Below are positions 35,943 through 44,879 of a stretch of 64,000 bases of DNA, piece by piece. This DNA is from Opitutus sp. GAS368 (GTDB lineage Bacteria; Verrucomicrobiota; Verrucomicrobiia; Opitutales; Opitutaceae). Made by a program: the position numbers and the translations under genes. Position 1 is the first letter of the stretch, and every line of letters begins with the position of its first letter. The stretch lies in assembly GCA_945903465.1 (NCBI GenBank), contig CAMDOF010000005.1, forward strand, positions 48,556 through 112,555, read 5' to 3'. The notes under the pieces are model-generated. The model ran no database searches and was not told where the DNA came from. It worked only from the letters and a program-made list of their open reading frames with translations.

Positions 35943-36338
35943 GGGGAAACGACGGTCTCCGGGACGACGTGCCGCGGAGGGTCCGTTCGCGAGCATGCGG
36001 GGCTGGGCCTTCCGCGCGAGACAAACGTCGCCGCTTGGTATGGCGAAAATGCCAAGACGCGCGCGTCGACCGGATCCGGGCCGGCGCGAGAGTGTTTTTC
36101 GCATGGTGCTTTCCCCGCCACTCCGCTCCACCACAACCCCCGGGCTGGCCCATCGCCCCGCCGTCGTTCTCCGGCGGCACTCGAACGCCGCGCTCCCGCC
36201 CGGAGCCGGTCAGGAGACGGAACGTAGGGTGCCCGCCCGAGTGATTTTCCCATTGGACCATTTCGATCGGATTGACGCCACCGTGCCGTCGATATTTTTT
36301 GCAGCCGATAGCCGATTCCGGAAAAACCCGCTCCACCT
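35943..36338. promoter_or_regulatory. Divergent regulatory region between regulator and TBDR pair
   Basis: 396 bases with no supportable gene. A possible plus-strand promoter is TTGACG at 36272-36277 with TATTTT at 36293-36298 (15-base spacing, short of optimal), about 40 bases before the TBDR start. No clear palindromic operator was found by eye. Binding of the adjacent GntR/LacI regulator here is an inference from gene order. Confidence 0.35.
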
Positions 36339-38729
36339 ATGACCTCTCGCCCCCGTTTTCCTGCCCTGGCTCTTTTTGTCGTCGCGTGGGGCGAGTCGTC
36401 CGCCCAGCAGGCGCGCCCGGCGGCCGGCTCCCTCGCCGCGACCGCGCCGGCCAACGAGGTGCCGATCACCTTGTCGGCCTTCGAAGTTTCGACCGAGGCC
36501 GCGCAGGGCTACGCGACGACCTCCGCCACGTCCGCCTCGCGCCTGGCGGTTCCGATCACGGAACTTTCCACCTCGGTCATCGCGATCAATGAGAAGTTGA
36601 TCGCCGACCTCGTCGCCGTCGACCCGGAGGACACGCTGAATCTCATCGGCGGCGTCAACGCCTATGCGGAGACCGGCTCCGCCAAGCAGAACCGCTTCTC
36701 GATGCGCGGCTACACCAGCTCCAGCGCGCAGCGCGACGGATTCACCGACCTGCTCTACGGCCTGAACGGCGGGTTCAGCTACACGTTTATCGAACGTATG
36801 GAGGTGCTGAAGGGGCCGAACGGCATCCTCTACGGCCAGAACAACCCAGGCGGCCTGCTCAATCTCGTCAGCAAGAAACCGCTCGCGAAGCCCCGCACGC
36901 GGATCACCGCGATGTACGGCTCCTTCAACTCGTATCAAATCGACGGAGACACCTCGTCGTTCATCGACAAGAACCGCCAGTGGGGCTACCGGCTTTCGGC
37001 CTCGTATCGCAACACCGACGGTCCGCTCGATTTCCCGGGAGACGGCAACAAGGGCTACTATGCCATCAACCCCACCGTGCGGTTTCGCGCGAAGAACGGG
37101 CTCGAAGTCTGGGGCTGGGCCGGCTGGGTGCGCGACCAGAGCCCGCGGCTGAACCGGATCGTGCGCGGCTTCAAGTCCGCCGACGGCAAGGGCGATTTCC
37201 TGATCGAAATGAAGGACGACGGGGGCGCCCACAACGTCCTCACCAATCTCTCGAATGTGCGCACGGACAACTACGAGGCCGGGGCGACGCAGGGATTTGC
37301 ACTTGGCCTCGCGCGCCTCGATGTGCGCCTGATCGCCCGCTTCAGCAAGCAGGCGGACACGGGCACGCTGGTCCGCACCAACGGCGCGAACGGCCGCACC
37401 GACACGTTTGTCGATCTCGCGGGCAACGTGATCAACACCGCGATCAACACTGATTCGCGCAACCTCGACATCTCGGTCGCCCGGACCAACCTCGGCGGCT
37501 TCGTCCGCGACCAGGTCATCAGCAGCAAGACGTCGACGTTCACCGAGACGAAAACCTACGCAGCGGACTTCGCGTTTTCGTTCAAGGCCGGCCCGACGCA
37601 GCACAAGCTGCTGTTCTTCGGCTCCTACAACCCCATTGACCAGGATGCAGTGCCCGGAATCAACGGCTTCAATTACACTGTGTCTTCGGTGGCCGCGCTC
37701 GCCTCGCTCGGGGTGCCCATCGTCAATGGCGTGCCCCGGGTCTGGATCTACCCCACGAGTAAAAACTCCCTCGTCGGGCTGCGGCCTGAAGCGGTCATCA
37801 AGGCGGCCAACGTCGTGGCGGCGCAGGCCATCACCACGCTGAAGAGCGACCAGTATGGCGCCGGGGCGATGGAGCGGATGAATTTTTGGGATCGCCGCGC
37901 GTTCCTCATCGCGGGCACCCGTTGGACCCGTTTGTCGTCCACCACGAAGACCGGGATCGCGAACCCGGTGCCCACGAGCGACCGTTCGTGGACGAGTTCG
38001 TTTGGCTCGGTCGTGAAAGCCCTCAAGGTCGAAAAGGGCGAGGCCGCGCTCTTCGCCAACATCAACCGGACGTTTGTTCCGGTCTACACGATCGACCAGC
38101 GGCTGGCCTCGCTGGGCCAGAAATATCCGAATCGCAACGTGGCGATCAAGGAGGTCGGCGTGAAGCTCGATCTCCTCGAGAGCCGCGCCGTGGGAACAAT
38201 TTCGATTTACGATATGAAAGAGGACAACGTCCTCATCGCCGACGTCGATGTGAGCGGAGCAATCACCGGCACGCCCGGCCGGTCGTTCAACGTTCCGAGC
38301 GGTTCGCAGAAAACCAAGGGGTGGGATGCCGACGTGAGCTACAACGTCCGCCGCGGGCTTGACGTGATTTTCTCCTATGGCCAGCGCCACTCCCGGCTGG
38401 CCAGCGGCATCAAGCCCTCGGGCCAGCCGACCGCCAACTCGGCGGCGATGGTGCGGTATGAGCTGCCAGCGGGGCCGTTGAAGCACGCTTCGCTGCTCTG
38501 GAACTACACTTGGTGGAGCGACAGCATCCTGAACAACCGCACGTATTGGACCGTGCCTCCGGGCGATCTGCACACCGCCGTGCTGGGGTATCGGTGGAAG
38601 CGATACACCTTTCGGCTGCGGATTGAAAACGTGTTCGATGACATCAGTCTGAAGCCGGGGACCAACGAGACCGCCGTCGGCGTGACGAACAACCGCAATT
38701 ACCGCTTCTCCGTCGACTGGGTGTGGTGA
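36339..38729 (+). CDS. TonB-dependent receptor (tandem copy 1)
   Basis: 796 residues; signal peptide FPALALFVVAWGESSAQ. ITLSAFEVSTEAAQGYATTS, then a plug with [17 protein letters not shown] and [17 protein letters not shown] and NNPGGLLNLVSKKPLAK. The barrel ends in FSVDWVW, so the last residue is Trp, where most TBDRs and the others here have Phe. It is paralogous to the next gene and to those at 10672 and 15235. It is probably regulated by the divergent GntR/LacI-type gene. Glycan or glycoside uptake is inferred. Confidence 0.92.
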   Translation: MTSRPRFPALALFVVAWGESSAQQARPAAGSLAATAPANEVPITLSAFEVSTEAAQGYATTSATSASRLAVPITELSTSVIAINEKLIADLVAVDPEDTLNLIGGVNAYAETGSAKQNRFSMRGYTSSSAQRDGFTDLLYGLNGGFSYTFIERMEVLKGPNGILYGQNNPGGLLNLVSKKPLAKPRTRITAMYGSFNSYQIDGDTSSFIDKNRQWGYRLSASYRNTDGPLDFPGDGNKGYYAINPTVRFRAKNGLEVWGWAGWVRDQSPRLNRIVRGFKSADGKGDFLIEMKDDGGAHNVLTNLSNVRTDNYEAGATQGFALGLARLDVRLIARFSKQADTGTLVRTNGANGRTDTFVDLAGNVINTAINTDSRNLDISVARTNLGGFVRDQVISSKTSTFTETKTYAADFAFSFKAGPTQHKLLFFGSYNPIDQDAVPGINGFNYTVSSVAALASLGVPIVNGVPRVWIYPTSKNSLVGLRPEAVIKAANVVAAQAITTLKSDQYGAGAMERMNFWDRRAFLIAGTRWTRLSSTTKTGIANPVPTSDRSWTSSFGSVVKALKVEKGEAALFANINRTFVPVYTIDQRLASLGQKYPNRNVAIKEVGVKLDLLESRAVGTISIYDMKEDNVLIADVDVSGAITGTPGRSFNVPSGSQKTKGWDADVSYNVRRGLDVIFSYGQRHSRLASGIKPSGQPTANSAAMVRYELPAGPLKHASLLWNYTWWSDSILNNRTYWTVPPGDLHTAVLGYRWKRYTFRLRIENVFDDISLKPGTNETAVGVTNNRNYRFSVDWVW

Positions 38730-38796
38730 TGCTGGCTTCTCCAAGGTGGGCCGGTTCTCCGAAGCGGCCTGAGCCAAAAGCCATTCAGTCGAATCC

Positions 38797-38895
38797 CGCT
38801 TCAAGAATGAAGCGACGGTCCCATTTGGTGGAGGGCTGGCGCTTGCCGCCATGCCACGTTTTTCCGTCGCGAAGCGGCCCGTCGGCGAGCGACGG
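38797..38895. promoter_or_regulatory. Two hairpins between tandem TBDR genes
   Basis: In the 265-base gap, CGCTTCA (38797-38803) pairs with TGAAGCG (38808-38814) over a four-base AGAA loop, 68 bases past the first TBDR stop. Further on, CCGTCGC (38864-38870) pairs with GCGACGG (38889-38895). The first could be a Rho-independent-like stem, but no T-run follows, so attenuation or mRNA processing between the two receptors is as likely. Confidence 0.45.
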
Positions 38896-38994
38896 ACCTA
38901 CCGTCGATTGCCTCGTTTTTGGCTGAGTTGGGTTGGACAAGTTCCGCCTAGACCAAGCCCCGCCCCGCGCGGCCGACACCGTTAACTTTTCTCC

Positions 38995-41370
38995 ATGAAT
39001 TCTCCGCTGCGTGCTTGGTTGCTCGTTTCGATCCTCTCTCCGGCCGTTCTGACCGCCCAGCAGGTGACGTCTGCCGTCGCGCCGCTTCCGGGCGCCGATC
39101 AGCCGATCCAGCTTTCGCCATTCGAGGTCTCGAGCGACGCCGTGCGCGGCTACGCCACCACGTCGAGCACGAGCGCGTCGCGCATCGCCGTGCCGGTGAC
39201 GGAGCTGGCCTCGTCGTTGATCACGATCAACGAGCAGCTCATCGCCGACACGGTCGCCGTGCAGCCGGAGGAGGTGCTCAACCTCGTCGGCGGCATGTCG
39301 GCCTTCAACGACACGCGCTCGCAGGAGGGCAACACCTTCGCGTTGCGCGGCTACACGCAGACCGGCGCGCAGCGCGACGGCTTCGACGATGTCCTGTTCG
39401 GCGCCAATGGCGGCTTCGACTTCGCGTTTGTGGAGCGGATGGAAATTTCGAAAGGGCCGAACGGCAGCCTCAACGGCGAGATGAACCCCGGCGGTTCCCT
39501 CAATCTCGTCGGCAAGCGGCCGCTCACGAAACCGCGCACCAAGTTCGGCCTGATGGTCGGCTCCTACAACTTCTACAAGGGCGACGTGGATCACTCCGGC
39601 CTCGTCGACCGGGCGGGCCGCCTGGGATACCGGCTCTCGCTGTCGTATCGCAACACCGACGGACCGCTCCAACACCCCGGTGACGCAAAGAAGGGATTTC
39701 TCGCCGTCAATCCCAGCGTGCGCTACCGGTTCACCAACGGGTTGGAGACGTGGCTCTGGACGGGGTTCATCCGCGATCAAAGCCCGCGGTTGCGCCGGAT
39801 CGTGCGCGGGTTTCGCACCCCCGACGGACGCGGCGCCTATCTCATGAGCCTCGCGGACGACGGCGGTGCGCACAACGTGCTGACCAACCAGCAGCGGGTC
39901 GACACGGACAACTACGAGGTGGGCGCCACCAAGACCCTTGAATTCGGGCGGGTGCGGATGGATGTGCGCGTGATCGGCCGCTATATCGAACAACTTGATA
40001 CGAACCGGCGGGTGCGCACCGTCGGCACCGGAGGCGCGACCGACACCTTTGTGGCGAAGAACGGCGCCATCATGGGCATCGATTCGCGCAACATCGACTA
40101 CGACAACGCGGTCGCCAACCTCGACGGCTTCTTTCGGAACCAGGCGATGGCCGACGGCACGACGATCACGAGCGACAGCACGACGGGGGCGGTGGACTTC
40201 AACCTCAGCTTCGACGTCGGCCCGACGAAGCACCGGATGCTCGTTTCCGCCAATCACAACGCCGCCAACCGCATGACGACTCCCGGGCTCGGTGGCATCA
40301 ACTACACCGTCACCAATCTCAACATCCTGCGGTCGCTCGGCGCCGAGATTGTTGGCAACACCGCGCGGATCTGGCTGTATCCACTGAGCCGGGCCGCGCT
40401 GGTGGGCATCGAGCCCGAGCAGGTGGCGAAGGTGGCGGATACGCGGGCGCGGCAGACGGTGACCGATCAGGAAAGCACGCGAGATGGCATCGGCGTGAAC
40501 GAACGGCTGGCCGCGTTCAACAACCGGGTGATGCTCACCGCCGGCGCGAAATACACGCACACCGGGATCACCACCCGCTCGACCAATGCCGCCGGGGCGG
40601 TCACCACCTCGCCCAACGCCAGCAGCGACTGGTCCACCTCCTTGGCGGGTTTGGTGAAGGTCTACCGGGCGGAGAAGGGCGACGTCGTGCTGTTTGCCAA
40701 CACGAAGGACACGTTCATCCCGGTGTTCACGATTGATCGCCGGCTCGCGACCGACGGGCAGAAATACCCGAACCGCACCGCGGTTGAAAACGAGGTCGGC
40801 TTGAAACTGGATCTGCTGGGCAGCCGGTTGGTCGCGACCGTCGCGGCCTTCGACAAGGAAGAGGACAACGCGCTCGTGACGGAGATTGACGAGGATGGAA
40901 CCGTGACGGGCGTCCGCGGGCGCAGCTACAGCGCCCCGGTCGGAAAACGCACGACAAAGGGCTGGGATCTCGATCTGGCGGCCAGTCTCACGCGGGCATT
41001 GAACGTCGTGCTCGCCTACGGTCACGTGCGGGAGGTCCAGGCCGACGGCACGCCGCGCAACGGCCGCGCGGCGAACACTTGGTCCGGGCTCGCCAAGTAC
41101 GAGATGCAGACGGGATCGTTGAAGAACGCGTCACTGCTTTGGCAATACACCTGGTGGGGGGCGAGCCGGCTCAACAACCGGACGTATTGGACCGTCCCGC
41201 CGGGCGATTCGCACACGGCGGTGCTGGGCTACCGCTGGAAGAAGTACACGTTTCGGCTCCGGGTGGAAAACGTGTTCGACGAGGTGAAGCTGCGCCCGGG
41301 CGTGAACGAAACGGCCGTCGGCGTGACGAACCACCGCAACTACCGGGTTTCGGCCGATTGGGTGTGGTGA
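38995..41370 (+). CDS. TonB-dependent receptor (tandem copy 2)
   Basis: 791 residues; signal peptide LRAWLLVSILSPAVLTAQ. IQLSPFEVSSDAVRGYATTS, plug with ALRGYTQTGAQRDGFDD and VERMEISKGPNGSLNGEM, then a barrel ending VSADWVW. The usual plug motif GxLYG is altered to GSLNGE, which is atypical for the conserved loop. The C-terminal half is strongly similar to the preceding receptor (SRLNNRTYWTVPPGDSHTA against SILNNRTYWTVPPGDLHTA), so the pair arose by tandem duplication with divergence concentrated in the plug and loops. Confidence 0.92.
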   Translation: MNSPLRAWLLVSILSPAVLTAQQVTSAVAPLPGADQPIQLSPFEVSSDAVRGYATTSSTSASRIAVPVTELASSLITINEQLIADTVAVQPEEVLNLVGGMSAFNDTRSQEGNTFALRGYTQTGAQRDGFDDVLFGANGGFDFAFVERMEISKGPNGSLNGEMNPGGSLNLVGKRPLTKPRTKFGLMVGSYNFYKGDVDHSGLVDRAGRLGYRLSLSYRNTDGPLQHPGDAKKGFLAVNPSVRYRFTNGLETWLWTGFIRDQSPRLRRIVRGFRTPDGRGAYLMSLADDGGAHNVLTNQQRVDTDNYEVGATKTLEFGRVRMDVRVIGRYIEQLDTNRRVRTVGTGGATDTFVAKNGAIMGIDSRNIDYDNAVANLDGFFRNQAMADGTTITSDSTTGAVDFNLSFDVGPTKHRMLVSANHNAANRMTTPGLGGINYTVTNLNILRSLGAEIVGNTARIWLYPLSRAALVGIEPEQVAKVADTRARQTVTDQESTRDGIGVNERLAAFNNRVMLTAGAKYTHTGITTRSTNAAGAVTTSPNASSDWSTSLAGLVKVYRAEKGDVVLFANTKDTFIPVFTIDRRLATDGQKYPNRTAVENEVGLKLDLLGSRLVATVAAFDKEEDNALVTEIDEDGTVTGVRGRSYSAPVGKRTTKGWDLDLAASLTRALNVVLAYGHVREVQADGTPRNGRAANTWSGLAKYEMQTGSLKNASLLWQYTWWGASRLNNRTYWTVPPGDSHTAVLGYRWKKYTFRLRVENVFDEVKLRPGVNETAVGVTNHRNYRVSADWVW

Positions 41371-41585
41371 GCGGCGCAACGGCCGCGGTAACGGCCAAAC
41401 CGCGCACGGAGGGTCGGCCCTATCCGGCGCCTGCATTCATCTGCCATGAGTGGGGACGCCTCTCCGCAGGCGTCCGCTTTCTGCACGGCCAACCGCACCG
41501 GTTTTGCGGACGGCTCGGAGAGCCATCCCTAGTGTGTATTTTTGGCCCGGGCGGAGGCATGAGATGTGCCCGAACTACTGCGCCC

Positions 41586-42536
41586 CTACAAATCGAACGG
41601 CCGCCATTTTTCCGGATCGGTTCGCAGAAAAATTTTCCGCACCCGCGCCAACTGCTCCGCCGGCATCGGCGGAGCGCACGCGGCGGCGATGTCGGCCTTG
41701 AGGTGATCGACGCTGAGCGTGCCGGCCAGCACGGTCGCGACCGCGGGATGCGCGATGGCGAAACGGTAGCCGGCCGCGGCGAGCGTTGGCGTGTGGCCGT
41801 CGAGCAGCCACCCGAGGGGATTTTCATCGGGCAGATCGACGACGCCAGCCTCGCCCCGCTCCTTTGCCTGGCGGATGAGTGATTGCAGCATCGCCGGATC
41901 GCGCAGCGCGCGCCGGACCGCGACCATGCCCACGACGCCGACGCCATGCCGGACGCAAGCCGGGATCGCCGCCACCTCGGCCCACGGGCTCAGCAGTGAA
42001 TAGCCGATGAGCCCGACCGCGAATCGCCCGGTGGGCGCGGCGAGGGGCAGCATGGCGTGCCGGGGGTCCTCGACGATCGTTTCCGAGGCGCCGAGAAACC
42101 GGAATTTGCCCTCGCGTTGCAGCGCCTCCAGCTCCCCGCCGAGCGCGGCCATGACGGGCGCCAGCCAGTGCGGTCGCAGCCCGTGGAGCTGCAGCACGTC
42201 AAGCGTGTCGAGGCGGAGGCGTTGCCGGCTGCGCTCGACGGACGCGCGAAGCTGCGCCGGCGTGATCGGCGCGCCGTGCTCGTCGGCGGGAAAGAACTTC
42301 GTCGCGAGGATGAAGCGTTCGCGGGGCACGCCGTCGAGCGCCTCGCCGAGGATCTCCTCGGCGTCGAGGTACATCGGTGCGGTGTCGATATAGTTCACCC
42401 CGAGATCGAGGGCGGCGCGCACCAGCCGCGTCGCGTCCGCACGTGACTGGTTGCGCGGATCGCCAAAGCGTGTGCCCGTGCCCAATCCGAGCACGGAAAC
42501 CTGGAGTCCGGTTTGACCGAGGGGGCGGTGGAGCAT
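41586..42536 (-). CDS. Aldo/keto reductase
   Basis: 316 residues from ATG at 42536. AKR start MLHRPLGQTGLQVSVLGLGT. Catalytic tetrad Asp51 and Tyr56 (IDTAPMYLD), Lys80 (LATKFF) and His118 (LQLHGL). LDTLDVLQLHGLRPHW and LGASETIVED follow the family pattern, and a C-terminal VATVLAGTLSVDHLKADI segment lies where NADPH is bound. It is cytoplasmic and reduces sugar aldehydes or oxidises sugar alcohols with NADP(H). It is convergent with the TBDR gene and divergent from the Asp-box gene at 42689; the substrate is unknown. Confidence 0.88.
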   Translation of the reverse strand: MLHRPLGQTGLQVSVLGLGTGTRFGDPRNQSRADATRLVRAALDLGVNYIDTAPMYLDAEEILGEALDGVPRERFILATKFFPADEHGAPITPAQLRASVERSRQRLRLDTLDVLQLHGLRPHWLAPVMAALGGELEALQREGKFRFLGASETIVEDPRHAMLPLAAPTGRFAVGLIGYSLLSPWAEVAAIPACVRHGVGVVGMVAVRRALRDPAMLQSLIRQAKERGEAGVVDLPDENPLGWLLDGHTPTLAAAGYRFAIAHPAVATVLAGTLSVDHLKADIAAACAPPMPAEQLARVRKIFLRTDPEKWRPFDL

Positions 42537-42688
42537 GGTGATGGCTTCAGCTTGGCGAAGTGGCCGCCGCGATTGGCGATCCAAAGACGAGGCTCCGCGG
42601 CGGTGCCGGTTTTTCGGGCTCCTGATTTGAGTGGCCTGATGCTGAATTCATCCCTCACCCTGTGGTAACACCCACCCCCTGTGAAGCC

Positions 42689-43789
42689 ATGAAATTGCCG
42701 TTGTACGTCCTCATCCTCGCCGCCGCCGTTTCGGTCCATGCCGCTGATCCGCTGCCTGCCTGGGCCGGCCGCGCGTCCGGCGACTCGCCGGTGCGCGTGG
42801 CCGTCGCGCCACCGGCCAACCAGCGCTTCGAGCACCTGGCGTGGCCCAAGGCCGTGCGCACCGCCGACGGGACTATCGTCGTCGGCTTTCTCGCCGGCAC
42901 GCATCACGGCAGCGAGAGTTGTCCGGCGGTTTCGCTCTCGACCGACGGTGGCAAAACCTTTTCCGCGCCCAACGTCCTGAAGGAATTCGGTCCGGGCAAG
43001 GAATACGGCAACAGCGGCAACATGGCACTCGGGCTCGCGCACGACGGCGCCGTGCTCCTGCTCGCCCACGGGCACAGCGCCACCGCGAATCACATCTACG
43101 GCTGGCGCTCGACAGACAGCGGACGGACTTGGAAGCCCGTCGACACGTCCGGACTGGGGCCGAACAAGACGGGTTCGTCCACCGGAACGATTGTCCAGTT
43201 GCCGGGGAAGAAACTGATGGTCGTCGGCCACTACCGCGCAGGTTCCAAACCCTACACGACCGGCATCTGGCAGTCGGTTTCGGCCGACGACGGCCTCACC
43301 TGGGGCGAGCCCGCGATGGTCAACAACCTCAATGCCGGCGAACCCGTGCTCGTGCGCAGCGGCGACCGGCTGCTGGTCTTCATCCGGGGGCGCGGGCCCG
43401 CCAGCGCGCGGCAGTTTGTGTCCGTATCCGAAGATTGGGGACGCACCTGGGCGACGGACATGCTGAACATCGGCGCGGTTAACCGGCACACCACCTTGCT
43501 CGCGCACCCCTTCGCGATGGTGAACCCGCACAAACCCGCCGAGTTGATCGCGGTGACATTCGAGCGCCCGGGGCCGGGCAGTGCGCAGTTGTGGCGCGGC
43601 GACGCGAAGACTCTTGCGTTCAAGCCGGATCGCACGCTCGTCGATCTGCCGAAGATCGCGGGCGATAAGCACACGGATTTTGGCTATGCGTGGATGTTGC
43701 CGATGGAGGGGCGTCGCGCGCTGGTGTTTTACTATCACGGCATGGGCCGCGGTCCGTGTCCGATTTGGGTGCTGGAGACGGAGATCTAG
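42689..43789 (+). CDS. Secreted sialidase-like Asp-box (BNR) protein
   Basis: 366 residues from ATG at 42689; signal peptide MKLPLYVLILAAAVSVHA. Asp-boxes are STDGGKTFS, STDSGRTWK, SADDGLTWG and SEDWGRTWA. The segment RFEHLAWPKAVRTADGTIV near the N terminus and GRGPASARQFVSVSEDW in the centre fit six-bladed sialidase-fold proteins. No RIP motif was seen. The TAG stop at 43787-43789 is followed directly, in the same frame, by the sulfatase-derived remnant, so readthrough would fuse them. Confidence 0.78.
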   Translation: MKLPLYVLILAAAVSVHAADPLPAWAGRASGDSPVRVAVAPPANQRFEHLAWPKAVRTADGTIVVGFLAGTHHGSESCPAVSLSTDGGKTFSAPNVLKEFGPGKEYGNSGNMALGLAHDGAVLLLAHGHSATANHIYGWRSTDSGRTWKPVDTSGLGPNKTGSSTGTIVQLPGKKLMVVGHYRAGSKPYTTGIWQSVSADDGLTWGEPAMVNNLNAGEPVLVRSGDRLLVFIRGRGPASARQFVSVSEDWGRTWATDMLNIGAVNRHTTLLAHPFAMVNPHKPAELIAVTFERPGPGSAQLWRGDAKTLAFKPDRTLVDLPKIAGDKHTDFGYAWMLPMEGRRALVFYYHGMGRGPCPIWVLETEI

Positions 43790-43939
43790 GCGAGGTGGCG
43801 CGGGCTGCTTTGCCTGGTTGCTTTCGGCTGCGCCCACGCGGCGGCCCTGCCGACGGTGAGCGCGCCCGACATCGGGTATGCTTCCGAAAAGGACAAGGCC
43901 GGTGACATCAACGCGTGGGAGGACTCGGCATTCCGGTAG
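43790..43939 (+). pseudogene. Sulfatase remnant: leader-like stretch joined to C-terminal tail
   Basis: The frame after the Asp-box stop reads a hydrophobic leader-like segment (RGLLCLVAFGCAHAAALP) fused to VSAPDIGYASEKDKAGDINA and WEDSAFR, then TAG. The second part matches the last ~33 residues of the sulfatase at 17672 (VNAPDIEFASGKDRLGDVNM, WEDAAFR). The bases after both stops also agree (CGGTAGGCCGGT). No start codon precedes it. The simplest reading is a sulfatase gene that lost about 450 codons by internal deletion, leaving the signal peptide and the tail. Confidence 0.75.
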
Positions 43940-44174
43940 GCCGGTGCACCACACTCCGGTCGCGCAGATGAACGAATGGTCGGTTGTCGGTCCGTTGAAT
44001 TCGCCGATGGGTTTCCGATTCCACGTGGCTTTCACTTTGTGTCGAATCCGTCTTGCCGCTCAGCCAAAATTCAGTCGAGAGCGGAGAGCTGTGCGCGTGA
44101 GCGCGGAGCGGCTTCCGGGTGCTAGACGCAAGGTGAAGGCAGGTTTGATTCGCAGGGTGCCCTGGGCTTCCGAC

Positions 44175-44540
44175 TCAAGGGCGAACTGAGATGCGGGCGC
44201 CGGTCTTGTCTTCAAACACGACCACGGTCGTTTCAAAATTGATCGAATGAAGTCTCACCCCAAGCGCGGTGTGCATGATTTCACCGACGCGGAAGACGAC
44301 CTTGCCGAGTACGCCACCACGATCGACGTATACTGCGGCCGAATTCGCGTTCATGATGCCGAGGATACGAATCCCGGCGATGTACGCCCGAAACGCATCG
44401 CTCGCCACAACGGGCGGCGCCTTCTTTTCAGATGACGGCGACCCGGGCGTTGCACCGCGAACCACGCCGGGTGCAACCGTGGCAAACACGCAAAAGGCCG
44501 CTGCACAAAGGCGGCCGGCACGAAAAGGTGAGGATTTCAT
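44175..44540 (-). CDS. Small secreted protein of unknown function
   Basis: 121 residues from ATG at 44540. The signal peptide is clear (RLCAAAFCVFATVAPGVVRG). A Ser/Pro/Lys linker (TPGSPSSEKKAPP) leads to a compact beta-rich segment: FRAYIAGIRILGIMNANSAA, VYVDRGGVLGKVVFRVGEIM, SINFETTVVVFEDKTGARIS. The pattern of a short core with a turn at YVDRGGVLGK and a C-terminal FEDKTGARISV recalls the small beta domains of pilus/secretion proteins such as PilP or GspC, but this is only a resemblance. It is divergent from the third propeller gene. No function is assigned. Confidence 0.6.
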   Translation of the reverse strand: MKSSPFRAGRLCAAAFCVFATVAPGVVRGATPGSPSSEKKAPPVVASDAFRAYIAGIRILGIMNANSAAVYVDRGGVLGKVVFRVGEIMHTALGVRLHSINFETTVVVFEDKTGARISVRP

Positions 44541-44879
44541 CACAGTTCGGAGTTGGGATCAGGTGACGAGTGGAGTCGGAACCTGAAAATTGTCGAAAGG
44601 GAAAATTCCCGCGAGAGGGTCGCGGATCAGTGTTTCCGCCGGTTCGGTCTGAGGTGGGCCGGCCGCTCCGCGGGCGGTGGATTGCGGGTGGGTTGCAGGC
44701 GTTCGTCCGCACCGGGCAGACGAGGCTTCGCCTACGTCTGCGCTCCCTTCGGCCGGAAACGGGCCGGAGGGTTGCCGGTGCACGAATCGGTCCGCTGGCC
44801 GGACCAGTTGATTTCGTTTCTCATTCCGCCACTCGCCACCGCAGGCTCGTCGAATGATCGGGCCAGCGTCATTCACGCC
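44541..44879. other. Divergent intergenic region, no gene recognised
   Basis: 339 bases between the small secreted protein (minus) and the propeller (plus). Reading frames here have no signal peptide or recognisable motif. A promoter for each gene is expected, but none can be picked with confidence. Confidence 0.4.
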
